Origin: Chitinophaga pinensis
GTDB lineage: Bacteria > Bacteroidota > Bacteroidia > Flavobacteriales_D > Crocinitomicaceae
Length of the DNA stretch: 14,214 nt
Direction: 5' to 3'
Assembly (NCBI GenBank): GCA_945868555.1
Contig: CAMBMC010000033.1
Span: forward strand, 1-14,214
The notes beneath the pieces are model-generated. The model had not been told where the DNA came from. It made no database searches and worked only from the letters and a program-made list of their open reading frames with translations. Both the position numbers and the translations under genes were made by a program. Each line of letters opens with the position of its first letter. Position 1 is the stretch's first letter. Below are positions 1 through 6,172 of the stretch, one piece after another.

Positions 1-78
1 CAAGCCACTTTAATAGATTCTAAATGTTAGGTTTAGTTTTTTAAAGAAAAAAAATGTTTAATTGCAGTAAGAATTTTC

Positions 79-106
79 AAAGCCACCAATTGCGGTGGCT
101 TTTTTT
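79..106 (+). terminator. Rho-independent terminator of an unseen upstream gene
   Basis: A perfect 7-bp stem (AGCCACC at 81-87, GGTGGCT at 94-100) extends to 9 bp with flanking A:T pairs. It has a 6-nt loop (AATTGC) and runs directly into six T residues. The T tract lies only on the + strand side, so it should terminate transcription entering from the left edge. Three reading frames close within the first 30 bases, so the upstream gene itself cannot be identified. The symporter gene starts about 120 bp downstream and probably has its own promoter, although I find no clear TAnnTTTG box there. Confidence 0.85.
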
Positions 107-227
107 ATTGAGATTTTTTTTGGAAGATTACATTCTATGCGCCAAAGATCATTTGCTAAATCGGTCATGTTTACGATGGAAATCAGTATTTTAGTTCATT
201 GTTCAGCGAATTAATCTACTTTTTTGA

Positions 228-1784
228 ATGATCATTTTTGGTTTTTATTTTTTCATCATTCTTCTCATCACTTTTTTTCAGCGTTTTGAGCTGAACAATG
301 GCATCTTCAAAACCTCAAAAAAAACAACCTGGTTTATCTCCGGACTTTCACTCCTCATGTACTATGTTTCTGTCGAACAGGGGCAGATGCTTACGGGCAT
401 TATTGAAGAAAAAGGAATCTGGGGATTGTGGATTTTTTGGCCAAGCATTTTAGGTTCGGCAGTCATCCCCATTGTATTCGCTCCACTTTGGCAGAAATTG
501 GATTTTATCACGGACAATCAATTTATCCTCTTTCGCTTTTCGGGCAAGTCAGCACGTTTCTTGCATCAATTTCGTTCTGTGTATGTGGGCGCTCTAGTTG
601 TCGCCTTTCTCTTGAGCTTCCATGTGTTGGCCTTTAGTCGAGTTGTCGAAACCTGGTACAACATCACGCAACAAAATGCCGTGATTATCGTCGGGATAGT
701 GTTGATCATCTTTGCGTTGAAGAACAGTTTCAACGTGAAGATAAAAGTGGATGGGTTTCATGCGCTCCTCTATTTTGTTGGAATTATGATCGCTTTCTAT
801 TTTATATTTCAAGCATCTGATGGATGGTCGAGTGCAGTGCATCATTTACAGTCCATGGGCAAGGGAAAATCAGACCTGTTTCCACCCACGTCAGTGAAAG
901 ATGAATGGGGATTGTTCTTCGTTTTTCTGGGTGTTCAATGGTGGAGCACCCAATTGTTTGATGGAGGTGGCCCAGAAATGGCACGATTTACAGCGACAAA
1001 AGGACCCCTGAGTGCCATGAAAGCGGCATTGTTGTCTATTATTATCTACGCTCTGTTGTCTTTGCTGATGTTGGTCATGGTTGTGCTCAGCCTTTCTCTG
1101 CAAAAATCAGTGGGGTCTGAGGCAGGATTTATTGATGTGATTCATACGGTCGTGCCTGATTGGATTAAACCACTATGCTTGCTCGGATTTTTTGCGATGT
1201 TCATCTCAACCTCTGAATCTTTGATGAATTGGGGAGCCTCTTTTTTAACCATTGACTTCTATAAAACATATCTGTCGCCATTGAAATCTGAGAAACATTA
1301 TTCTTTTGTCTCTTTCGGCACGATGGCCTTGTTGAGTGCTTTGGCAGTTGTCATAGCTATGAACAGCTCAAGCTTGAAACAGATGATTTTGATTGTATTT
1401 TCCATTTCCGCGGGAGTTGCACCCGTCTATGTTCTCCGCTGGTTTTGGCTGCGCATCAATGCTTGGTCACAAATCTCAGCGATGATTGCATCCTGTTTGT
1501 GTTCACTGCTGTTTCATGTGATCCATCAAAAATTTCCAGGGACGGTGAGAACAACTTACTTCGATGAGTTTAGTGTACAGATGTTAATAAGCACCGCGTT
1601 TACAACGTTTATTTGGTTGATTGTGACATTTCTAACACCAAAAGATGAGGAAAAAACACTGCTTAGGTTTGCTTCAATTTTACCTTCAAAATCAGAGATT
1701 CTTCAAGGCTTTGCCACAGCTTTTTTAGTAGGGATTGCATTGCTTATACTGAATCTTGTTGCGGTTTCCTTTCTTATTTCATGA
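228..1784 (+). CDS. Sodium:solute symporter (SSS) family transporter
   Basis: This is a 518-aa inner-membrane permease of the sodium:solute symporter superfamily, expected to use a cation gradient to import a small solute. The substrate is unknown. What is seen: about a dozen hydrophobic segments, starting at residues 2-17 and including roughly 35-48, 65-85, 117-137, 151-165, 178-195, 227-240, 265-292, 315-328 and 355-375. A conserved loop DGGGPEMARFTATK lies at about 245-258, just after a WW pair, and a segment NWGASFLTIDFY at about 334-345. Both resemble the signature loops of Bacteroidota members of this family. The start is the first ATG, placed so that the first membrane helix begins almost at once. 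The length is usual for the family. It stands alone on its strand, and its 3' end overlaps the convergent SDR gene by 11 bp. A substrate cannot be assigned from context. Family confidence is high, function beyond transport is not. Confidence 0.85.
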   Translation: MIIFGFYFFIILLITFFQRFELNNGIFKTSKKTTWFISGLSLLMYYVSVEQGQMLTGIIEEKGIWGLWIFWPSILGSAVIPIVFAPLWQKLDFITDNQFILFRFSGKSARFLHQFRSVYVGALVVAFLLSFHVLAFSRVVETWYNITQQNAVIIVGIVLIIFALKNSFNVKIKVDGFHALLYFVGIMIAFYFIFQASDGWSSAVHHLQSMGKGKSDLFPPTSVKDEWGLFFVFLGVQWWSTQLFDGGGPEMARFTATKGPLSAMKAALLSIIIYALLSLLMLVMVVLSLSLQKSVGSEAGFIDVIHTVVPDWIKPLCLLGFFAMFISTSESLMNWGASFLTIDFYKTYLSPLKSEKHYSFVSFGTMALLSALAVVIAMNSSSLKQMILIVFSISAGVAPVYVLRWFWLRINAWSQISAMIASCLCSLLFHVIHQKFPGTVRTTYFDEFSVQMLISTAFTTFIWLIVTFLTPKDEEKTLLRFASILPSKSEILQGFATAFLVGIALLILNLVAVSFLIS

Positions 1785-2571
1785 ATTGTTTTCGTTTTAT
1801 CTTCACGGCGAGTAGTAGCAATCTTGGAAAGAAACGGTAAAAATTATACAAGAATCGACCTCGAAGCGAGGTGAAACAAAGAAAACGTTTGGACTTTAGT
1901 TGGCGAATGATGCAACGGGCTGTTCGGTCTAGCGAAACTGTTTTAATTCCATTTCGCTTCTCTATGGTTTTTAGTTCACCATTGATTGTCATAATTTGTT
2001 TCGAGTCTTCATTTTCGGTAAAATCGGGCAGACATACGCCTATAAAAACACCACGATCTAACACTTCATTTTTCATGCTTTCGGCAACTGCAAAAATTGC
2101 TTTTTTTGTGCACGAATACATGGCATATCCAGGTAGTCCAACAATCCCAGCAATTGACGACATGAAAAGCACACTTCCTTTGGTGACTGTTAAATCGTCC
2201 ATGAGTGCAATTGCCGGATAGATACTGCCATGGATATTGGTGCGTGTAGCCAGCTCAATGGCTTTAGCTGAGCTGTCGGCGATGCTGCCTTCTACGGCGA
2301 GTGCGGCATTGCAAACTAGCACATCAATTCTTCCGTAGTGTGAAATGATTTGCTTGCGCATGTCTTCGCAGAATGCATAGTCGCTTACATCACCGCTTAT
2401 TCCGAATACCCGGTAACCTTTTGACGTAAATTCAGCGACTGTTTTTTCAACCTTTTCAGCACTGCGGCTATTGATAACTACAACAGCACCATGTTCAGCA
2501 AGTTTCAATGCTAAACGCTTCCCAATTCCTTGAGTTGAGCCCGTAATGATGGCAACTTTATCTTTAAACAT
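1774..2571 (-). CDS. Short-chain dehydrogenase/reductase (SDR) with basic hydrophobic C-terminal tail
   Basis: This 265-aa classical SDR oxidoreductase is expected to reduce a carbonyl or oxidise an alcohol using NAD(P)(H). What is seen: the Rossmann glycine motif TGSTQGIG at residues 10-17, a CNAA motif at 87-90 (usual NNAG), and a complete catalytic tetrad N112, S139, Y152 and K156 with standard spacing. The acidic DV after the third strand is at 61-62. R37 after the second strand may favour NADP, which is inference. The usual PG motif after strand 6 is PDFTENE at 182-188. Residues from about 226 onward are rich in Arg, Lys and aromatic residues around a LLLLAV stretch, suggesting membrane attachment at the C-terminus. 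The PD-x-T variant together with that tail recalls 3-ketodihydrosphingosine reductase-type SDRs, which act on membrane lipids. That is only a suggestion. The start ATG sits right before the first strand. No operon partner is present. Confidence 0.9.
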   Translation of the reverse strand: MFKDKVAIITGSTQGIGKRLALKLAEHGAVVVINSRSAEKVEKTVAEFTSKGYRVFGISGDVSDYAFCEDMRKQIISHYGRIDVLVCNAALAVEGSIADSSAKAIELATRTNIHGSIYPAIALMDDLTVTKGSVLFMSSIAGIVGLPGYAMYSCTKKAIFAVAESMKNEVLDRGVFIGVCLPDFTENEDSKQIMTINGELKTIEKRNGIKTVSLDRTARCIIRQLKSKRFLCFTSLRGRFLYNFYRFFPRLLLLAVKIKRKQFMK

Positions 2572-2594
2572 GTAGTTTAGTATTTTCGTGTGAA

Positions 2595-2610
2595 TTCAGG
2601 TTTTCCTGAA
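2595..2610. repeat. Perfect short inverted repeat upstream of the SDR gene
   Basis: TTCAGG-TTTT-CCTGAA is a perfect 6-bp inverted repeat with a 4-nt centre, 23 bp upstream of the SDR start codon. It could be an operator or a leader hairpin of the SDR transcript. There is no poly-T tract of terminator type beside it. Its function is unproven. Confidence 0.35.
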
Positions 2611-2654
2611 ATAACTTTAATCTTGTTTTAAATCTATTTTATTGAAATTCACAG

Positions 2655-3029
2655 CCTCTGTGTCTCTTTGGTTAGCTAATCATTTGTGTTCAATAAATCA
2701 TTTACCCTTAAAAACCGTTTCTTTTACCGCAAAGGCACAGAGAACAAAATGGCAACTCTACGTTAAAAAATAGTTTATACTCAGAAACCAATACTTCTTT
2801 ATCCTCTGTGCCTCTTCGGTGATCAATAATCTTGTATTTTAAAATTCTTCGCTTCTGTAGCCCGTTTTTTTTACCGCAGAGGCACAAAGAATGTAGTTGA
2901 ATTTTTTTTTCAATAATCTTTTTTTAACTTAGTTGAAATCGTCCGTGTCCTCTGTGCCTCTGCGGTGATTAATAATCTTGTATTCTATGAATCTCTAGGC
3001 CAGAAAACCATTTCTTTTACCGCAGGGAG
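2655..3029. repeat. Tandem array of nested inverted repeats, period about 147 bp
   Basis: This array fills most of the gene-free stretch 2572-3132. Arms of the type ACCGCAGAGGCACAGAG occur at 2726-2742 and 2873-2889, with a shortened copy at 3019-3029. Their reverse complement, CCTCTGTGCCTCTGCGGT, occurs at 2803-2820 and 2949-2966, with a diverged copy at 2655-2672. Left arms start 147 and 146 bp apart, and right arms end 148 and 146 bp apart. Each complete unit spans 94-95 bp with terminal inverted repeats, and units are separated by 52-53 bp. DNA after the right arms is also similar (AATAATCTTGTATT after the second and third). The pattern fits two complete and two partial copies of one ancestral duplication. 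It contains no convincing ORF. It may be a REP- or MITE-like non-coding element. I have the impression that related GCAGAGGCACAGAG repeats recur in environmental bacterial genomes, but I cannot verify this here. Confidence 0.8.
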
Positions 3030-3132
3030 TAAAATGAAATATTCCCTTTCGTTTAAGGTTTTCTGTTTAGGTATACTTAACAAGCCTTCTTTTTCGTTAA
3101 GAATCAGTGGAAGTCAGTATACGAAATCTTCA

Positions 3133-3636
3133 TTATTCTAATTTTTGGAAATAAGCACCGTATTTATCCCCAAGATCGTACTTTTTTGAGATCAGCGTTA
3201 AAGATAAAAAACCAATAGTCGTCGCAGAGAGCACGGCAACAGGTGGGCCAACATCTCCCAAACCCGCTAAAGAAAGTATATAGAGGCCAAGTACTGCGCT
3301 CACCCCACCTGCAATAAACCCTATTTTTCGAAATGCATTTGAATACACATGAATCCGTGTGATTTCCGAAAAGGCAATTTTTTGTTTCCCAACAATAACA
3401 GTATCTGGAGAAAGAATCTTTAGTCTACCTTTTGCATTCGCCCCAGCGGCATTGAACACCTTTATTCTTTCGCGATCAACGACATAGCGCTTTTCATGAG
3501 ATTCATCTTTCTTTTCAATAACAAGCGCATAGTTTTTAGATACTTGTATTAATTGTTGCGTATTGGAAACAACCACTTGTTGTTGTCCGAAAACGGAACT
3601 GCAGCTCAGTAGAGCGAGTAAAATCAAAGATTTCAT
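3133..3636 (-). CDS. Uncharacterised exported protein with two C-terminal membrane segments
   Basis: I do not recognise a named family. With the start at ATG 3636 the protein has 167 aa and begins with a clean signal peptide, MKSLILLALLSCSSVFG, then QQQ (likely signal peptidase I cleavage near 17/18). An ATG 27 bp upstream (3663) would add nine polar residues before the signal and would lie inside the preceding gene, so I prefer the internal start. With the longer start, a LLSC lipobox-like sequence would make a lipoprotein conceivable. The middle (about 40-98) is beta-rich and charged, with a segment GRLKILSPDTVIVG followed by IAFSEITRIHVY, resembling a small SH3- or Sm-like barrel. Two hydrophobic, glycine-containing segments follow at about 104-124 and 131-150, and the C-terminus is charged. 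It starts 16 bp after the stop of the CsgG-like/barrel gene, so the two are probably co-transcribed and may act together at the envelope. Confidence 0.75.
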   Translation of the reverse strand: MKSLILLALLSCSSVFGQQQVVVSNTQQLIQVSKNYALVIEKKDESHEKRYVVDRERIKVFNAAGANAKGRLKILSPDTVIVGKQKIAFSEITRIHVYSNAFRKIGFIAGGVSAVLGLYILSLAGLGDVGPPVAVLSATTIGFLSLTLISKKYDLGDKYGAYFQKLE

Positions 3637-3652
3637 GTTAAAGTTGTTTAGA

Positions 3653-4858
3653 TTAAATGCCATTGATTGTTCGTTTGCTCTTTTGAACGTTGAATCCTAT
3701 GTTAACACCTGTCATGCCTCCACCTTTTTGAGAAGAATAAAAGAGGTTCACTGGGATATTAAGCGCCCCAGCACGAAATGTTCTCCCAAGGGCAAAAACA
3801 AACATCGTATTCAATTTCCAATCGCCTCGTGTGTCTCCGTATCTTCTGTCGAAGTTGTATTTTGGGTTTAAATCCGAGGGCTTGGGTGCGGTAAATATAC
3901 CATTCGTGCTGTATTGTGGGTCGTCGCCAAATTCATTGAAGGCATAAGTATCCCAATCCGATTGTGAAAAATATTGCTGATTGGAACTGAAGCTATTGTC
4001 TGTATCAAAGAATCCCAAGGATGTTGGCTTCACGCCAAAGCCTGGTCCGAAAGCCAATTCCCAACCACCTTTGCCAATGCGAAATCCATTCATAATCGTT
4101 ATTGTTGGAAGGAATTGCCCTTGTTCAAGACCCGATACATTGATTAAGCCCTCCACCAAGGCAGAGAAATTTTCGGTGCCTACATATTGTCCTTCAAGCT
4201 GAAATCCGATCATGCTAATGCCAGGGAAGATTCCTAGCCCACCTTGTGATTCTGCGCGCACCGCGAATTCATTCATGGATCCTAGCAAGTAGGCATAGCC
4301 GATGCGAGGGCCATTATTTTTAATTCTGCCGACATTTGTCGATGTGATGGGCTCATTTTTAAAAGCGAGACGTTCGGCAAGTTCTTTCGGGACCTCCACG
4401 CCAAGCATTTCCTTGAGTAGCACCTCAGACATGCGTTGCAATTCCATTTCTTGGTTATCAAATTCGCGCATGGCAGATTTAAACGTAGTGGCACTTTTGA
4501 CATCAATGAGTTTCAATGTAAGAACGATCTTGTTGCCGAAACCATCAAAACTTCCACATAGTATATAATCTACATTGAGTTTTTTCCCCATTACCGCTAA
4601 ACAGTTTTGTCCGTAGCAGCCGGATGTAAATTGAGGCGAATTCATCAGCACGTCCGCCATGTCAAATTCATCCAAAACAATATAGTTTCCCAGCTTGATC
4701 AATTCTAGGCGCAACATCTTGGCTGCAATTTCGGGTTTCACCTCAATGCTGTTGATGTTTGGGTTGGCCACTGCGATGGTGGGATTGGTTGTTTGCGCAA
4801 AGCTGTTCAGTGAAACAGAGATTAGTGCTGTTGCAAGAATGTGTTTGATTGTCTTCAT
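3653..4858 (-). CDS. CsgG/LpoB-like periplasmic domain joined to a predicted outer-membrane beta-barrel
   Basis: This is a 401-aa protein from the ATG at 4858. The frame stays open upstream to a TTG at 4933, but only the 4858 start gives a proper signal peptide (residues 1-21, ending SFA before Q). Residues about 30-155 resemble the CsgG/LpoB/TolB-type nucleotide-binding-like fold: a strand-helix opening with a KLGNYIVLDEFDMADVL segment, the paired-cysteine motif SGCYGQNC at 79-86, the GKKLNVDYILCGSF segment, and LIDVKSATTF. This pattern is typical of periplasmic CsgG-like proteins, where the two cysteines may form a disulfide. Residues about 183-401 alternate hydrophobic and polar positions with many Gly and aromatic residues, as in an outer-membrane barrel. 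The role is unknown; envelope sensing, assembly or secretion are guesses. The downstream neighbour is the small exported membrane protein. Fold-level confidence is moderate, exact function low. Confidence 0.8.
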   Translation of the reverse strand: MKTIKHILATALISVSLNSFAQTTNPTIAVANPNINSIEVKPEIAAKMLRLELIKLGNYIVLDEFDMADVLMNSPQFTSGCYGQNCLAVMGKKLNVDYILCGSFDGFGNKIVLTLKLIDVKSATTFKSAMREFDNQEMELQRMSEVLLKEMLGVEVPKELAERLAFKNEPITSTNVGRIKNNGPRIGYAYLLGSMNEFAVRAESQGGLGIFPGISMIGFQLEGQYVGTENFSALVEGLINVSGLEQGQFLPTITIMNGFRIGKGGWELAFGPGFGVKPTSLGFFDTDNSFSSNQQYFSQSDWDTYAFNEFGDDPQYSTNGIFTAPKPSDLNPKYNFDRRYGDTRGDWKLNTMFVFALGRTFRAGALNIPVNLFYSSQKGGGMTGVNIGFNVQKSKRTINGI

Positions 4859-4997
4859 AGGTATGTTTTTATCCATGACAAATGTTGGTACAATCTGATG
4901 TACTTCATAATTGATTTCAACAAGGGCTGACAAGCGAGTTGCTAAATTCGCAAGTACTGTTTTTAAGTGTGGGTAATAACGCTTGATTGAATTTCAA

Positions 4998-6008
4998 TTA
5001 AAGCAATCCTGCCTCAATCTTCTTTCGTGCATTGTCAATACTCCGATCGAGCTCGTGGAAATAATTGTTGCGTTCCTTTTCGTTAACCACACTGATGATG
5101 CTCGAATTTGCAATTTGTTTATCCAAAATTTGCTTGGTGTCTTCCACATAGCCCTCGTTCGATGTTTGAAGGTAGTTCATCACATTGTGCGTGAGGTATA
5201 CACCTTTCAATTCGGACGTAGAAAAGTAAAAGGACGCGTCTGTATTTACGATTTCATTGTTGTACATCTCGAAATTGTTGCCAAAAGCAGGCGCTTGCGT
5301 TCCATAAATGAACTTTTTACCAAGACTCGCTTGTTCGCGTATGTGTGCCGACATCATTTTTAAGCGGTCACACAGGAAAAGTGCATATTCTGGATCTTCA
5401 AAATGGTGTGCCTGGCAGTAATAGACTATTTGGCGAATAAATCCTTGAAGCAGTTGGGGGTCATAGATTTCTTGAGATGGAATCGCATTGTAAATCTGTA
5501 AGATGTCTCTCCCAAGTTCAAACGCTCGTTCAGTCGTTTTTTCGTGTTTGAACTTTTCGTTTTGATAAGCAGGAATCATCAAATGGGTTTTTGCCCAGAA
5601 ATAGAGCTTGAATCGAACCAGCTGAGGAAAGTTTAGCAATTGAAAAAACGGCGTATTGTTGACTGAGATAATGAGTTGTGGATCTCCGAGATTTTTTAAT
5701 TTTTCAAATGCACTTAAAATGCCTTCGAGGTAGGTTTCTAAGCTAAAGTCATAGGTGTTTAACGGGGGATAGGTAAAGGTGACATTTCCCGCTTCCATCG
5801 AACATAAGGCATCAAACGAGATGTTGTAATGCAAACAGATTTTTTTTATTTCATTGATCGTCAAAGCTGTTTCTCCTCTATATCTGCGGTATACAGCGTC
5901 CGAACTCAGACTTAAAACTTCAGCAAGTGCATTGCCGATGGTGTCTTGTCCGACAATTCGCTGTTTTACAAGTTCGAAAAGCGTGCTTTGAATGTCCTGT
6001 TGTGGCAT
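4998..6008 (-). CDS. Helix-turn-helix (XRE-like) regulator with large uncharacterised C-terminal region
   Basis: This 336-aa cytoplasmic protein has a probable Cro/C1-type helix-turn-helix domain at residues about 8-68. It contains the helices LFELVKQRI, IGNALAEVL, SSDAVYRRYRG and TINEIKKICLHY, and ends in the INEIxxIxxxYNIS pattern usual for XRE domains. Residues about 75-336 form a long, mostly helical region rich in aromatic residues (for example YYCQAHHFEDPEYALFLCDRLKMM), with no signal peptide or membrane segment. It could bind a ligand or mediate oligomerisation, but I cannot name its family. The start ATG (6008) is followed directly by the DNA-binding domain. The gene is divergent from rpsP with 164 bp between the start codons, so it may share that regulatory region. 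Whether it controls rpsP, itself or the exported-protein pair downstream cannot be told from sequence. The stretch 4859-4997 beyond its 3' end shows no clear terminator. Confidence 0.75.
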   Translation of the reverse strand: MPQQDIQSTLFELVKQRIVGQDTIGNALAEVLSLSSDAVYRRYRGETALTINEIKKICLHYNISFDALCSMEAGNVTFTYPPLNTYDFSLETYLEGILSAFEKLKNLGDPQLIISVNNTPFFQLLNFPQLVRFKLYFWAKTHLMIPAYQNEKFKHEKTTERAFELGRDILQIYNAIPSQEIYDPQLLQGFIRQIVYYCQAHHFEDPEYALFLCDRLKMMSAHIREQASLGKKFIYGTQAPAFGNNFEMYNNEIVNTDASFYFSTSELKGVYLTHNVMNYLQTSNEGYVEDTKQILDKQIANSSIISVVNEKERNNYFHELDRSIDNARKKIEAGLL

Positions 6009-6084
6009 AGTTCAATTTGATGAGTTAAAAGTGCAAATAATTCAAAGGCAGTGGACTGTTTCACGTGTTTATTTTGCGCCAAAC

Positions 6085-6114
6085 TTGTTTCTTAGCGATT
6101 AATCACTATCTTTG
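6085..6114 (+). promoter_or_regulatory. Bacteroidota-type promoter for rpsP
   Basis: TATCTTTG at 6107-6114 matches the Bacteroidota -7 consensus TAnnTTTG exactly. A TTG at 6085-6087 lies 19 bp upstream, within the usual spacing for the -33 element. Transcription would start near 6120, leaving a leader of about 50 nt before rpsP. Confidence 0.6.
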
Positions 6115-6140
6115 CCGCCCAATTCACTTATTTATAAACC

Positions 6141-6155
6141 GAGGTTTCGAACCTC
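6141..6155 (+). promoter_or_regulatory. Hairpin in the rpsP 5' leader
   Basis: GAGGTT-TCG-AACCTC is a perfect 6-bp stem with a 3-nt loop, located between the predicted promoter and the rpsP start (ATG 6173). There is no T tract, so it is not a terminator. Ribosomal protein operons are often autoregulated through leader structures, and this hairpin is a candidate binding site for bS16 or another factor. The assignment is inference. Confidence 0.4.
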
Positions 6156-6172
6156 ACATTGTAAAATTAATT

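Noticed and set aside
1..30. Possible last codons of an upstream + strand gene ending at TAG 28-30
   Set aside because: All three frames close within 30 bases, so the true frame cannot be chosen. The terminator at 79-106 only shows that some gene ends upstream.
1871..2221. Plus-strand ORF of 116 aa opposite the SDR gene, and similar plus-strand ORFs at 3563-3871, 3981-4202, 4302-4568, 4695-4898 and 4983-5363
   Set aside because: They lie antisense to well-supported minus-strand genes and show no recognisable domains.
2655..3029. CRISPR array
   Set aside because: Repeats alternate in orientation, are diverged and have a period of about 147 bp. There are no short identical direct repeats with unique spacers and no cas genes.
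3070..3125. CTTAAC/GTTAAG inverted repeat (3076-3101) and two GTATAC palindromes as a terminator or operator
   Set aside because: The stem is 6 bp with a 14-nt loop and no T tract on the minus strand, so it is too weak to call.
4859..4933. Upstream extension of the CsgG-like/barrel gene to TTG 4933
   Set aside because: It would place 25 non-signal residues before a clean signal peptide. ATG 4858 is the better start.
6065..6172. 36-codon upstream extension of rpsP from ATG 6065
   Set aside because: The conserved bS16 N-terminus starts at ATG 6173, and the predicted promoter box and leader hairpin lie inside the extension.
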